NCBI RefSeq assembly: GCF_963422355.1
Contig: NC_085098.1
Location: 5,411,765-5,475,764 of the forward strand
From: Corticium candelabrum
Lineage: Eukaryota; Porifera; Homoscleromorpha; Homosclerophorida; Plakinidae
Direction of reading: 5' to 3'
Length of the DNA: 64,000 nucleotides
Shown one piece after another: positions 1 through 12,383 of this stretch. The notes under the pieces were generated by a model, which did no database searches, was not told the DNA's origin, and saw only the letters and a list, made by a program, of their open reading frames with translations. Both the position numbers and the translations under genes were made by a program. Each line of letters opens with the position of its first letter. Position 1 is the first letter of the stretch.

Positions 1-427
1 TTCATCAACTCCTTGTCTGCAGAACGAACTATTGTGCTAGACGACTTTCTACGATTACAACGATACCACAGACAATCTGACAACAAATTATGTCCTGGTT
101 TCCTTTATCCGGGATAATAACGTAGAGCATGCGCAAAAGTAAGTCCTCTACCGTTCTCATTTGGTGAAATTTCCTAATTTCGTTGAGCCGTTTTGCAGTA
201 AGTAGATTCTTTTTGTAGCAATTTTCGGCTGCATGAGAGAAGTAGAAATGTATGTGATGATCATGATGTCGCTATACAGCGACGTTGCGAGTGCTAGCTA
301 GATACTGATGAGAGAGAAAGATTACGTGATAGCGTTCACTTTTTCTTTCGTTTGTGAGTTGATTTGTGTGTTGGGATGTTACAGTTTGTTTGTTTCCTAG
401 AGTTAGAATTGTTGTTGGACATTGGAA
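1..427. other. 5' flank of the ankyrin-Death gene
   Basis: No coding exon seen. The stretch should hold the promoter and 5' UTR of the gene starting at 428, but I recognise no TATA box or other clear element. Short open frames on both strands here lack codon structure or family similarity. Confidence 0.4.
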
Positions 428-1367
428 ATGCCTGCACGTAAAGTAATAGACAAACACAAACAACTCTATGATGCGGTGGGGAAAGATGAGGTGGAGACTA
501 AAAGAGGAGCAGACGTTAATACACGTGATGGGATATGGGTATGTGTTGTGAGTTCTAATGTGTGTATAGTCCAGAACTGCCAACCAGCTGAATCAAAATG
601 CGTGGGTTTGCAGGGGGAAAATACGGGAGAATAAATACGGGAGAATGCGGGAGTTTATAATTGTTTGGCACGCCTACAATAGCATTAATATCAATAAATT
701 TTAAATCGTAATAAGTGTTAAATAATATATAAATAATATATAATTATTGAAATTTAAATATTTGCATGATCAGTTGGAGTAGAAGCCATCAATTAATTAA
801 TTAATTACAGTACACTTAAATAAACATAGTGCAACAAATGTAAAACACGTAGCTTTTACCTACCACTGCCTGTTATTAGGATATAAGACTAGATTAATTA
901 AATATAAGAACAAGGTATATACACATTCTCGTGGCTAGTTGGGATGTTCTAGATTCTATTGTTTTGTGGCCTTCGTCGATCGCTTTTCCAGCAATACAAC
1001 TTCTTGGTGTAGTCAGGTAGGCAGCCCCTCCCCCTTTTCCACTTCCGGACAGTTTTGCCTGACTGTTGGACTCCTCCTTCTATGTCAATATTGATCAAGT
1101 ATATATGTATTAACTTAAGTAAGGGTATGGTTACACAGAACAGGTACGCCCACCAATGGTCAGAATGGGGGAGATTTGATGGCAAATGTGGGAGTCTTTC
1201 GCTCAATGCGGGAGAGTTGGCAGCTCTGGTATTCGATGATGAAATGAACTTCACGTCATTTGATCTCAAAATAGGATTGGACTGTTGTGATGCAAGCTTG
1301 TCATGATAATATCAAGGAGATGGTTAAGCTGCTACTAATTGCATCAGACGTGAATGAGACTGACTTG
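428..1367 (+). CDS. Ankyrin-Death gene, exons 1-2 (5' part)
   Basis: First two exons of a 10-exon gene that continues at 26536. Exon 1 (428-538) starts at the first ATG and ends at donor GTATGT. It encodes the end of a first ankyrin repeat, with the hallmark GADVNTRDG. Exon 2 (1275-1367) follows an AG acceptor and encodes an ankyrin repeat (ACHDN, VKLLL, SDVNETDL), ending at donor GTGAGT in phase 0. Joined to exon 3 at 26536 the repeat runs on as NETDL-YGRTALMWAEHRGN, the usual ankyrin continuation, so the 25-kb gap is one intron. Ankyrin repeats are protein-binding scaffolds; here they form the N-terminus of a predicted 433-residue adaptor. The exon 1-2 junction leaves two or three extra residues compared with the repeat consensus, so that splice is less certain. 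Confidence 0.75.
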
Positions 1368-1666
1368 GTGAGTTGATTGATGTGTGAGTGAAGAAAGTGT
1401 GATTGTTGTTGTATCCCGTATGATAAGATATCAACTAGATTTTTATCTCTAACAAAGAGATGCAACTTTTTAGTGTGAGTTGTGTTGATGGTCAGTCAAG
1501 AATCATTTATTCTGTATATACCAATCTGTTTGTATTTCTTGTTTTATTGTGTGTTATAACTTTTCAATAAATATTTCAAGTTTAAGTTGTTTTACATTTG
1601 GTAATTACGATGATCAACCTCATACATCACATTAAATCTCCACCTAATATATTTGATCTAGCTAGT

Positions 1667-2455
1667 AATTGAAGCTGTGTTTACACCATCGCTTCCACAG
1701 CTATGAGCCTTCAAAGTCCTGAACACCATGCACGTACAGTAGGACTAATTGTCACGAAGAATTACGAATATAGCACGCTATTTTATTCAGCTATGGGCCT
1801 ATAAGAAGAGGGACTTTGTAAAAGTCACGAGACTTGGCGAGTACAGTGTAGCGTTCTCCAAACGTGGAGGGCTGACGAACAGCCAATCGTACGTGCGAAA
1901 CTTTCTTGAGAAAGTTTTATTACCAGAACAGTGTAATTCATGTTTGCGATAATTGTTAGGACTTGTCGGAAATAAACAACAGAACTCACCTGTATAGAAC
2001 TGCTGACCCGAAATCAATCGCTTTCTTGGTTTTACAATATTTATACGGGAATCTAACATTACGTAGCCAGGAGAGATTTTATGTCCCGTATACGATGACT
2101 CCACTTCGACGACTACAGGCTATTTACGGAGTTTGTGGTCATGCGAAACGCCATTCGCTCTACGGTTTTAAATACGTTTGACAGGTAACACGTTTAGAAA
2201 GAAAATAGCGTGTATATTCATAATTCTTCGCGACAATTACTCCAGCACCAGCGTAGGAAGCAGGGGAGGGAATGAAGACCCTCGTTTAGTGTAGAAATTT
2301 AAGTTTTCTATGCCGGTGACTTTTGCAAATCTGTTTGATGACATCTACCCTCCTCCGCTCTTGAACATCTTAATTCCTACGCCACTGTAATTAGTGGTGT
2401 TCAGGACTTGGAAGGCTCATAGCTGTGGAAGCGACAGTGTAAACACAGCTTCAAT
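1667..2455. mobile_element. Foldback/MITE-like element in intron 2
   Basis: About 60 bp at 1667-1728 recurs as an almost perfect inverted copy at 2395-2455 (core CTTCCACAGCTATGAGCC). The region between has no transposase. A second inverted pair, 1785-1850 against 2610-2676 (core CGCCAAGTCTCGTGA), overlaps it, so either two nested elements or a rearranged one is present. No clear target-site duplication was found. Confidence 0.55.
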
Positions 2456-2818
2456 TTTACTTCAATTACTTCAATTGTAAACACAGCTTCAAATTTTCAA
2501 TTTTAGTTGGACCACACAAAGGAGGCATGGCACATTCCTGCAGCGTGACAGACATAATCAGCCAGCCACATACTCCCCAGACCGGAAGTCAGTTTAGCCG
2601 TATACGTTTAGAGTACACTCTACTCGCCAAGTCTCGTGATTTTTTACAAAGTCCCTTTTTTATAGGCTCATAGCTAAATTAGTTTTCATTATGTTCAACT
2701 TGTCTGTTGGTGAAAACTATTTGCAGTAGTTATTGTCTTATCAGGTTGACAGAATTTTGTTTTATTTTTCTTACTGCATGTGTACAGTGTGATGGAGGAA
2801 TTGTGGTAATTATACATT

Positions 2819-2824
2819 CTTATG
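2819..2824. repeat. Left 6-bp target-site duplicate (CTTATG)
   Basis: CTTATG touches the outer end of the left hAT-like copy. The same hexamer touches the outer end of the right copy at 26523-26528. hAT families with 6-bp duplications are known. Confidence 0.5.
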
Positions 2825-4560
2825 CAGTGCTCGAATTAAGGTTTCAACGTTGTGCGGACATATTCTCACGTAGCCAGCCCCTCCCCTTTTGATATCAAAA
2901 GTGGGAGAGGCTGGCTACGTGAGACTAAAATTTTAAATTGATTGGACTTCACAGCTAGAATTAGTTCAAACATATTTTCCATCCTAACTAACTTACTCAG
3001 GAGCATCAAAACCTGATTTGTTTGGTATAACGCGCATTAATAAAAAAGGCAGTCAAATTTAACATGATGAGTGCAAAAGATCAGTATCACCATGCCTTAT
3101 GATATCCATAAACAGTCAACAGCTACATGAGCACAAAAGTTCAGTAAGGTTTCACAAAAGCTGAGGCAATGTTTTGGCCGTTCTTGAAAGACACAACATT
3201 GGAAATAATTTCTTCATTTTTACAACGACATTAGACAAGACATTTCAAAGCAGTCCAGCCATAGGTAGACCAATTCTGGTCTATAAACAGTACTTAAGTA
3301 TCCACAAGTCAACAGAGTTTGAGACTAAAATGGTCTCCCACAGATTGTTTTTCATGACTTGTGATTTAAGTCTGTGGATTAAGCAACATTAGAAAATTTC
3401 TATAACGAGATACGTAGACAAAATGTATTAAGCTAAATTAATTAATAGTAAAGCAGAAGTTGAATCATGTTCTGTACTGCTCATAAGCACTTATATTCAC
3501 TGTTAATTAACTATTAATTAGCCTTGAAGCAGCTTGTACTAATTGTTGTATCAGAGAGTAAATCAGTTACTACTTAGGCTTTTCTGACACTAAATTGTAC
3601 AGGTTCATGTACAACGTACAAAACTAGTGCTTGTCAACAGTTCCCACCCAAACTTCCCAATCCTCAATAGGGTTCCTAGCGCATGAGTTAATTAGGAAGG
3701 TATGACTATACAGCTACTAGAGGAAGTAGCCAATTAGCAAGGTCACTAAACGGTCCACCGCTGTGACATCAACTCACAGTCCTCATTGTTTCGCGGGCTG
3801 TTGGTTGGTATTCCTGACTCTTCTTCCCGTTCTGTGTCGTCTTGATAGCCTTTACGTTTACATAACCTCATTCTATTGTAATATGACTTCTAATGGACAG
3901 TTTTGGAATATCACTTAACATCTGCTTGTGGTAAACAATTACAGCTGCATCATTACTGACTTTCGGGAGCAAAGTCATCGCGAACAGAGAGTAGCCTCTG
4001 TAAATCTCTAGGATACTGTACATACTATAAAATTAAAAAGCGACAGAAGATTGAAGTTCACAGCGGACAAGTTAGGACATAGTTGGAGAACGCCGTGCAT
4101 ATCATTACTAGAGCACGTGACTCAGGAATCCGTTCTACAAGACCGGTTGGGGTATACTACGTAGCTACTAGTAACTCATGTGTATCTCTTCTGACTAAAC
4201 CATATACGAGAAACACTAATTTTACAACGAACCTTTTGATGTAGAGATGAAACACGTCGATTACAGTTGGCCGCACCTGTGGCGTAGTAATTATAATTCA
4301 ATTATCAAATGAAGAGCGGCGATCACTGGGTAATAGACATCGGAAACATGCGGCAAAATGAAGAGACGCTCATTGTGCAGCTAGCTGTAGTGGAAAATGA
4401 TAAATCTAACCTTGAGAGCAAGACATTAGAGCTCCTTTACGGCATGTCTACAGTTGCGTTTCTAAAGTTTGACATCTTGTCCGAACGTTCTTCTTCGTGA
4501 TCGGACAAACAACAAAAGTGTTCGGAAATGTCCGATGTCCGACCGCTATTTCGAGCACTG
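2825..4560. mobile_element. Non-autonomous hAT-like element, copy 1
   Basis: A 1,736-bp element beginning CAGTGCTCGAA and ending in the inverse TTCGAGCACTG (11-bp perfect terminal inverted repeats, with weaker CGGACAT similarity further in). A nearly identical copy in the same orientation lies at 24785-26522. It encodes no transposase; a 63-codon open frame near its 3' end (about 4309-4500) is altered in copy 2 and is probably not a gene. It contains a 59-bp hairpin at 2865-2923. The TIR style is that of hAT elements; the superfamily call is inference. Confidence 0.75.
2865..2923. repeat. Palindrome (CTCACGTAGCCAG family) in hAT copy 1
   Basis: Arms of about 26 bp (CTCACGTAGCCAGCCCC and its inverse) around GATATC. 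It recurs at 24825-24883, and a relative with CGCGTAGCCAGACC arms is at 21365-21439. Confidence 0.8.
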
Positions 4561-5717
4561 GGTGTACATGCATCCACACATAGCTACAGACATTGTACAT
4601 GCATACGTACATACATCTACACACACATACATAGATATTTAAATACATACATGTATACATGATAATGTGTTTACCATATTAGTGATGATTGTGTTGAGAA
4701 GTCTTTGAGCTGTAGTAAGTCTAACTATCAAATTGTGTTCTCTGTAGGTGCTCTGCATGGCGGGGAAGGAGAGCCATTTGAGCAGTTTACGTTTGTCGGT
4801 GACAAAGGCAATCTGCACACATGATTTCGTTTGTAGGATTTTTGTGGGATATCGTACATTTCAAGTTGATCGTGATTGGATAGGAGGAATGAACTGTTCT
4901 AGGTTCATGTTTTTATTATTCTTGTATTGTCGTCTATTAGCAGTGTACGTGAAGTTTTCAACACTAGAATGTGTTCAGTGTAGAGCAGGAGCATGTCACA
5001 AGGTTTAGTAGTTGGGTTGCATGACTGACTGTATGGTGGTGTCTAGCTATTGCCGTTGTGACGAGCATTGCAATGAATCCGAATTTTAGGATGAAAATTA
5101 TATAGAAACGCTTGATTACAATCAGTTTTTTCCGTTTTCCTTGCTTCTTTCCCACGCCTACCCTGGGGATCGACTGTTGTCTAGATATTGGGGTGGACCG
5201 GTGCATACATTAGTAGGACTGTTGAATTCTTACCTCCGTCAGTTTTCAAGTGATGTTTATCTTGCCGACTTGATGCGACCACTTACCTGAGCCAGCCTGC
5301 ATAATGAAGGCGTGGCCGTGGAGAGTGGGCGGAGCCCGGCCCAGCCCATCATGGTCCAGAGAACCGACGTCCGGCGCGGATCCGGGACTTCAGACCGGAC
5401 TCCGGCCCAACTCACCTTTCACGTGGATAACCACAGAGATTTAATAGAATGAAGAATAGGGGAAAAAACCTCCCAAGCACGAGCCCATCAGACATTGGGA
5501 TGGGAGGGTGGGAAAAACGAAACATGCGCGCTCTGGGGCGCTTGCTGCGCTGTGGCGTGCCGGATGGTCGCTGGCGATGCGCATGCTCCGTTCAACGCAG
5601 GCCCTCGTGAGTCCGCCGTGCGCGTGCGCTCAGCAGCGCAACTCCAGACGAATTCAACTACGTTTAACTGGTTAATTAAACTCCGTTTGTTGTTCATGAC
5701 TTTGAGGCGTGATGATC
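4561..5717. other. Spacer between hAT copy 1 and the CARD-Kelch gene
   Basis: No gene recognised. Positions 4600-4660 are ACAT/CACA-rich. A GC-rich patch at about 5300-5420 and 5500-5640 contrasts with the AT-rich surroundings and may belong to a promoter or CpG-rich 5' region. A possible exon after the acceptor at 4747 has no recognisable domain. Confidence 0.35.
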
Positions 5718-5747
5718 ACATGCGATGATGGTGATTGGTTGGTTTAT
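5718..5747 (+). promoter_or_regulatory. Conserved promoter block with inverted CCAAT box
   Basis: The block CACATGCGATGATGGTGATT, continuing GGTTGG, lies about 70-100 bp before the CARD1 exon. A near copy (ACATGCGAGGATGGTGATTGG) lies at 21018-21046, upstream of the CARD-WW gene. GATTGG is the inverted CCAAT core. Shared position and sequence suggest a duplicated promoter and co-regulation (inference). Confidence 0.5.
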
Positions 5748-5815
5748 CTCACGTTGTAGACGTAAGGGAATGTTGCCTGCGCAGTTTCCAGTTGCCTTGC
5801 AAGTGATTGAAGAGA

Positions 5816-7213
5816 ATGCGTCGTTCTGTGAGAACAAATCCGTGGCTCTCGCTCTCTAGACACTTCAGCTACGTCGCCGATCATCTGCGACTGGATGCTG
5901 CGCTGCTCCGTCGTCTTGTGGAAGTGGGAATGATGAGCGGAGACGAATACGACGAGTTGACGAATGAATGTTTTCTAGAGAGAAAGAGAATGAAGCGTCT
6001 ATTGAGAGATATCCTTCCTAGACAAGATCCTACACTATTCGACACGTTCTGCAGGATAGTGAGTGAAGTGGGTCAAGGATTTATTGTTGAGAAGCTCAAG
6101 GAAGGTCGAGATGAAATCGTCAAGTCAGCAGCATGTGAGACTTGCTCATCGTGTTGACGAGAGACGTTCGTTTAATGATGCTTCTTATCGTGTAGATGGA
6201 AAGAAAACGAAAGAGTCACACACAACGGCGGCCGCCAGTTGCAGGACTGCTCCGACAGCGAGGGGAAATCCCGAATACGTGATGTCGACATCACGTGACT
6301 TTCGTAAGATGACGTGTTTGTGTGTCTTTGCACTTTATGACTTGATCTTGTAGCAACTGCTATGGAAACGTCAGGGAGAGGCAGAGACACACCGACGGTG
6401 TTCACAGAAGTTGTGAGCGGGAATCCGTCATCTGCGCATGCGTCAGCTGTCAGACTTGAATCTGCGCAGGCGCACTCGTCCCGCCCTTACGAAGTCGTGG
6501 CCTGCCATTCGAAAAAACTACCACTTCCTGTTACAACGTCTTCGCCTGAGCGCAGAATTTCTTGGCTGTTTGTATGAGCAAAGTTTCATCAACAAAGATG
6601 ACTTGGACGCTTTCCACAGCATCTCTCTTCCTCGTGATCAAAAGTTGCGTCTCCTTCTTGTTGACATTCTTCCCACTAGACCACCTACCATGTTTACCAC
6701 TTTCTGCAACATTCTTCGCCACCTAGGCCAACCACATGTCGCTGAAAGGCTGGAAAGGTATGACACGGACAGACTGGATTGTGTACAAGGTGAGTCTCTT
6801 GTGTGTTGTTTGTAGTCTGTTTTGTGACATGACGTACGAGTTGTTGTACGTAGGAAGTAGAAGATCACAAGAGAAAGAGGAAACATTGACATCTCAAGTG
6901 GCTCGACTGGAAAGAGAGAAAACAGCAGAAAGGAAACAAACAGAAGCTGCAAACGCACGTGCTGATGCTGCAGAGAGCAAAGCGAAGAAAGAAGTGGCAG
7001 AAAAGAAGGAAGGAAAATGGACAATTTTTGCTTTTCGATGTGACAAAGCACAGCACGCAGAAAGGGTTGATGTACGTGAGTTATATTTTCAACTATTACA
7101 TTAGATAGTAACGTACATGCTGAGCTAGCCTCCTACCAGACCCTCTTGTGCCATCATGCCCTGTTCCTGTATGACATGGGCGCGTTTCTTTATTCTCTTC
7201 TGCCTTTTCTGGA

Positions 7214-7287
<74 letters not shown>

Positions 7288-7338
7288 TGTGTACACCCCC
7301 ACAGACACACTTCCACACACACACATGCACAAAAATGT

Positions 7339-7393
<55 letters not shown>

Positions 7394-7822
7394 TTAAATT
7401 ATTGCATGTAAAGTATAGTTGATAAGAGACAGTTGTTGTAATGTATGTGTTAATTAATATGAAGTTTGATTGTTTTATAAAATGTTTATTTTGTACTAAA
7501 TACAGACATGCAAATACAGCTGATGTTTGACTTGTTTGTATTTTTATTTAAATTTTTATAATTGTTCTTGTTTTCATCTATTGTACATGTTGTGTTGATT
7601 CTAGATCAATGACAGTCTGCCATCATGGACACAGTGGAATGTACACATACCTCATGACAGGTTGTGTCAATATAATCAAATGGGAGAGATTGAAGGCAGA
7701 CTAGTGGTAGGAGGTCATGATGGTAATCTGCATGTTCTCACTTATGAACATGATAAGTGGGACAAGTTTGTCAGAAAGAATGGTGACATCTGGAATGTAG
7801 TGTGTCATCAAGGTGTGTGTCT

Positions 7823-7875
<53 letters not shown>

Positions 7876-8501
7876 AGGATGAAGATAAAGATCAGTTAGT
7901 GATTGAACAATTTCATTTGAATGAAAACAAGAAATGGCGTTTCCTCACAGTTCTACCAAATGAACTGCAGTTGGATGGTGTATCTGTTGCTCTTCATGAC
8001 AACTCACTGTATGTGGTGGGTGGTATGACTAAGTCAGGGGAGATAGTGAACACAGCACGTGTGTGTGACCTTCACAGCGGTCATTGGTATAAGATGGATG
8101 ACATGCAAACAAAACGCCGTTACTGTTCTTCTGTTATTATAAACAACACAGTGTTTGTAGGGGGAGGAGTGACTGATGGATATTACTCTAGTAATATTGT
8201 TGAGTGTGCAGATGTTCGTGATAGAAAATGGAGAACAATCCCCTCTACAACCACACATGGACCTACACTAACGTCAGTCAGTAACAGACTGGTGGGGACT
8301 GGAGGAGAGACACAACAACAGAGGTTTTATTCTCCTTCTTCTAATATTGTAGAATTATATGATGAGAGATCTACCAAATGGCTTCCTCTTCCACTCATGA
8401 CACACAAACGGTGGGCACATGCTGCATTCTCAACTCAGAATGGAGAACTCATCACAGCAGGAGGGTTGGGTGGTGAACGTTCAATAGAAAGTCTTAATTA
8501 A
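5816..8501 (+). CDS. CARD-CARD-coiled-coil-Kelch protein
   Basis: Likely scaffold with two caspase-recruitment domains and a Kelch propeller. Exons: 5816-6134 (CARD1; [23 protein letters not shown]; phase-1 donor), about 6354-6789 (linker and CARD2; [32 protein letters not shown]), 6854-7071 (Glu/Lys/Ala-rich coiled coil ending in [13 protein letters not shown]), and 7605-8501 (about five Kelch blades: VVGG, YVVGG, FVGGG, GTGG, ITAGG). A GT tract at 7815-7877 is either a 63-nt intron or an in-frame Cys-Val run. The CARD2 linker and CARD2 lie in different frames (6362 frame against 6438 frame), so a frameshift or an unseen mini-intron must be assumed. The CARD2 and coiled-coil exons are paralogous to those at 22569-23414. 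CARDs recruit partners by homotypic contacts; the role in immune or death signalling is inference. Confidence 0.75.
7213..7389. repeat. (CA)n microsatellite in an intron
   Basis: Two long CA tracts (7213-7285 and 7337-7389) with a short interrupted spacer, lying in the intron between the coiled-coil and Kelch exons. Confidence 0.95.
7815..7877 (+). repeat. 63-nt (GT)n tract inside the Kelch reading frame
   Basis: The tract starts with GT, ends with AG and is a multiple of three, so the frame stays open with or without it. I favour an intron, because a Cys-Val run is unlikely in a Kelch blade and a 59-nt intron occurs at 44947-45005. Confidence 0.6.
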
Positions 8502-10908
8502 GTGTGACTAATATTTCCATTTTCTTTCAATTTGTGTGTATTTGTTATATTATAATCTCTAGTGATTGTATAAATGACAATTTATTGTAACATTTAGTGT
8601 GTGTAACATAAAGTAGATCCTGAACGTTGTTTTCTTAATTAGTAGTCACGTGATTTGCATTTTCAACGAGCAGTGGTGAAGTGGAAAAAGGAATGCTAGC
8701 GTTGAACATCCGGGAGAGTTTGTGGTTAATTTCTAGCTTTAAATGTTTGTTCGTGTTCGTTGCTCTTTGGACAAGCGTAGCAGTAAATCTGGTTTCATAA
8801 CGGAAATCACTGAGAGGGTTATCGATGCCAGTCAGTTAATCATTGAAATCTCGACGACGTGAATGGATTTTTCTTCATTTCTCAATCGGAACTTGTCTGT
8901 CTTGCTTTAGTTGGCGAGCTTGGACTTGCGAGATTGATAAACGTCGTTCGTAGCTTTGATATTCCTGTTGAGAGTGGAGAAAACGACGAATTGAAGTGAA
9001 AGTTGTCAGAGTAAGTCACGTGATCGATAGTTTTAGAAATAAATTTGAGCAAGTGCAAGATGAGCTGGTGTACGAGCTTTTGACTACAAACAGTGCCAAC
9101 GTAAATAAATATACATAAATTGTTATTGTCATAAAATTAATATATTTTTAACGCGCGTTAGGTAGAGCGTTTGCGTACACATCCGTTGTAATATATTTTA
9201 TTACGGTAAATAATTAATTAAAACAAGGACTAGACGTTATGTTAATATCAAGTCTATATCAAGCCAGTTATGTCTGTGTGGTTTGCAGCTAATTTTCAGT
9301 CTGTGATTTGATATCATCAAGAGTTGGAGTTTGGCCATTGCAAAGTGGTCGTTGACTATTGCACGTGGAGAAGGCTTGAAGGCGTCAGGCTGTGGAGCAT
9401 CAATGACAGTGAGTGCTGCTCGGTGATAGGAAGTAGAGATTTGGTTTGTCTAATTTGTGGAGTAGATGGTGGTTGGTTGCTTGATGAGTTTAATGAGTTA
9501 ATGAATGTTTTGTGTTGTAGTCCTCATTTCCTTATGGATCTGGTACGTGTGACGTTGGCGTGTGGAATAGAGAAATGGGCGTGGCAATAGCTGTTGGTTA
9601 GTGATTGTGCATGATGTTTGTGATTCGTGTTGTTGTTTGTTTATTGGCGAGCGAAGCGAGCCTCTCTCTTGTCATGTCAATTGAGCTCGAGATATATTAT
9701 ATTTATATATTTATATATTTATATATATACGTACGTCAGCACTTGTCATATGGATTTACGGCAAAACAGAAGGACAAATCGACAAAACGACGATGCCAGA
9801 TGAATGCAATTTTGACTCCGTAACATATGCGCCAAATATTGAAGCACCGGACTCCTTTCGAGGGGTCGACTCAATTGTAATTTGTTGGCGAGAAGAGTCA
9901 AACGACTCTCGATTTTGTTCCCTTAGGCGACTAAAGAGCAAAAGAGACTGATTCGTGACAAACGGAATGAACAAGAAAAGCTAAAAGAAGAGAAAAGTCT
10001 GTTTTTTTAGTTTCCGCGCGTTACTTTGATAGAAATTATTGCTACGCAACCATTGTCACGTGACTATGCAATCCTTGTTATGCGACTATCTCAGTAAATG
10101 AGTGAGACGATTGAAGCATGAACAGAGAAGTGAAGACAACTATAGGATTTTGCGCTCAATTATTCGAACTCGGCGTTCAGTTACCCGATTCAGGCAAGCA
10201 ATTATCCGAATTGGGCGTTCAGTTATCCGATTCGAGCATTCAATTATCCGATGTTCTGTCCTAATTAGAAGTACCAAATATAGAAATAATTATTTTAGTC
10301 GCACATTTCTTTCATGACGTCTTTCTAGGATGCTCACTCACGTTTCAGCTGAACAATAAATGATTGATTCAAGAAAGGTGGGAAGGTGGGACACCAAGAT
10401 TAGTGCAAAAGAAATTATCGTACAACACACGCTAAAAATTCACGCTAAAGTCAAGATTAATTACAAATTATTGCGTCTATACAGCTGATGAATGATGATA
10501 TTTGAGCAGCTGCCCAACCGCAGACTATGTAAGTTATTTAGTTGCACAACAGCCGTAAGCAACGGATAATTGAACGCCTGAATCGGATAATTGAATGCAA
10601 AATACTATAGAAGAGCAACTGAAAGTCTGTTTTCTGAGTTCCCGCGTTTGTTTGACAGAAACTATTGCTAGGAATGCAACCATTGTTACGCGAATAGGCA
10701 AAGACAGAACACCATCGCTCGCCAAACACAATGCTAACCGAGCATTTACTAGTTTATCAGTCTGGTTGTCTGTTTGTCTTAGTTTTTCTGTTTGTTGGTC
10801 TGTATTCTCATTTATTCACTTGCTGCTTGGTTTTGTGTTTATCTGGCAGTTTGCTTTCTAGTTGCCTGTGCAATGTCTTGCCTTTCTGTTTGTCTTCTTG
10901 TCAGTCGG

Positions 10909-10957
<49 letters not shown>

Positions 10958-11423
10958 TGTGTAAACAGCCTTGCAGGTTACGACTTAACATACTTACATC
11001 TGATAGTTCTGTCCAACTGCACTCTAAATTATACATGCAAATTAACAGACAATCTTATGCAAAAGTTCCACTGCTTGTGTGGACTGGGCATTCCAGTCTA
11101 ACTGGCTGGCTGGGGCCCTCCGGATCGGTGGGCCACCCCATACATCCATGCCTGGTTTAAGACAAGAGAAGGATGTGTAGGAAGCGAGTGTAGTGAACGT
11201 GTTGGGTTGTATGAGATTATTGATGATTACAAGGCAATCTGTTGCCTTCAGCAGGCGCTCATAGATAAACATAATTTTTATGTGTAACCACATTGACTGC
11301 ATGCCAATTCACAGTCTTCTCTGATTTTCTCCATACGTTTATGTTTGTTCATTGCTGCATTTCACTTTAGGTTTATTGTATAGTGAGCCATGATACACGT
11401 GTAGGTTTGTCGTTTCTTGATAG
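8502..11423. other. Spacer / 5' region of the pleckstrin-like gene
   Basis: No exon assigned with confidence. The N-terminal half of the first PH domain of the next gene should lie here but was not found. The stretch holds a duplicated segment (9990-10090 and 10618-10700), a 20-bp motif repeat with inverted copies (10150-10262, 10560-10600), a (GT)n tract at 10911-10951, and AT-rich DNA such as TATATTTATATATT near 9690-9730. Confidence 0.4.
10150..10600. repeat. Degenerate 20-bp repeats in inverted arrangement
   Basis: Copies around GCGTTCAGTTATCCGATTC run tandemly at 10150-10262. Their inverse (GGATAATTGAACGCCTGAATC) sits at 10563-10600. The pair brackets about 300 bp without a gene. Confidence 0.65.
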
Positions 11424-12341
11424 AATGTCATTGGACTGACGACTGTCAACGGCACCGAGTTCTTACTGCAAGCTCCAGACACTGAGACTCGAGATAGTTG
11501 GGCTGAGGTGATCGGTGATACGATACGACAGCTGGAGCAAGACAAAACAGTTTTGTGTTTATGTCTGTGTGTTGTCTTGGTTCTGTTTGTGATGATGTGT
11601 CTTGGTGTTTTGTTTCAGATTGCGAATCCAATGGTTGCTGAATGTGACATTCGTTCAACTCCCAGGCCATTGCTTGATGCTCATTATAGGTGAGTGATTA
11701 TGTATGGCATGGAGTGTATTATCTGTTTTTGTGTTGATTGTCTGTGTTTCTGTATGTCTGTCTGTCAGTTTCTCTCTCTGTCTGTTTGTCTGTCTATTTG
11801 TCTGTCAATCTATCAGTCAGTCTGTCTGTCTGTCTGTCTGTTAGTCTGTTCATTTATCTGTCTGGCCGTCTGTTCATTCGTCCTTTTGCCTGTTTATTCA
11901 TTTGTTTGTCTGTTTGTTTGTCTGCCTGTCTGTCCATTCGTCTGTCCCTCAGACGTTTCATCTGTTCATCTGTTTGTCTGTCTGTCTCTCTGTCGGTCGG
12001 TCTCTCTGTCTGTCTGTCTCTCTGTCTGTCTGCCTGTCTGTCCGTTTGTCTGTCTGTCTGTTAGTCTGTTCATTTTTTCTGTTTGGCCGTCTTTTTATCT
12101 GTTTTTTGTCTGCCTATCCATTGGTTTGTCTGTCTGGCTGGCTGGCTGGCTGTCTGTCTGTTTGCCTATCTATTTGTCTGTCTATCCATCTATTTATTCT
12201 TTTGTCTGTCCATTCGGTTGTCCTTTAGAGGTTCGTGCATCTGTCCATCTGTTTGTCTGTCTTTGTCTGTCTGTCTGTCTGTCTGTGAAATACATATATT
12301 TCAAATCCAAAGAAATTTCTATCAAGAGCACTGTCTGTCTA

Positions 12342-12383
<42 letters not shown>

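Noticed and set aside
4309..4500. 63-codon frame in hAT copy 1 as a possible cargo gene
   Set aside because: The other copy has an early stop and a changed end; no domain is visible.
5488..5728. Small genes on both strands in the GC-rich patch
   Set aside because: Overlapping frames caused by GC-rich composition; no domain.
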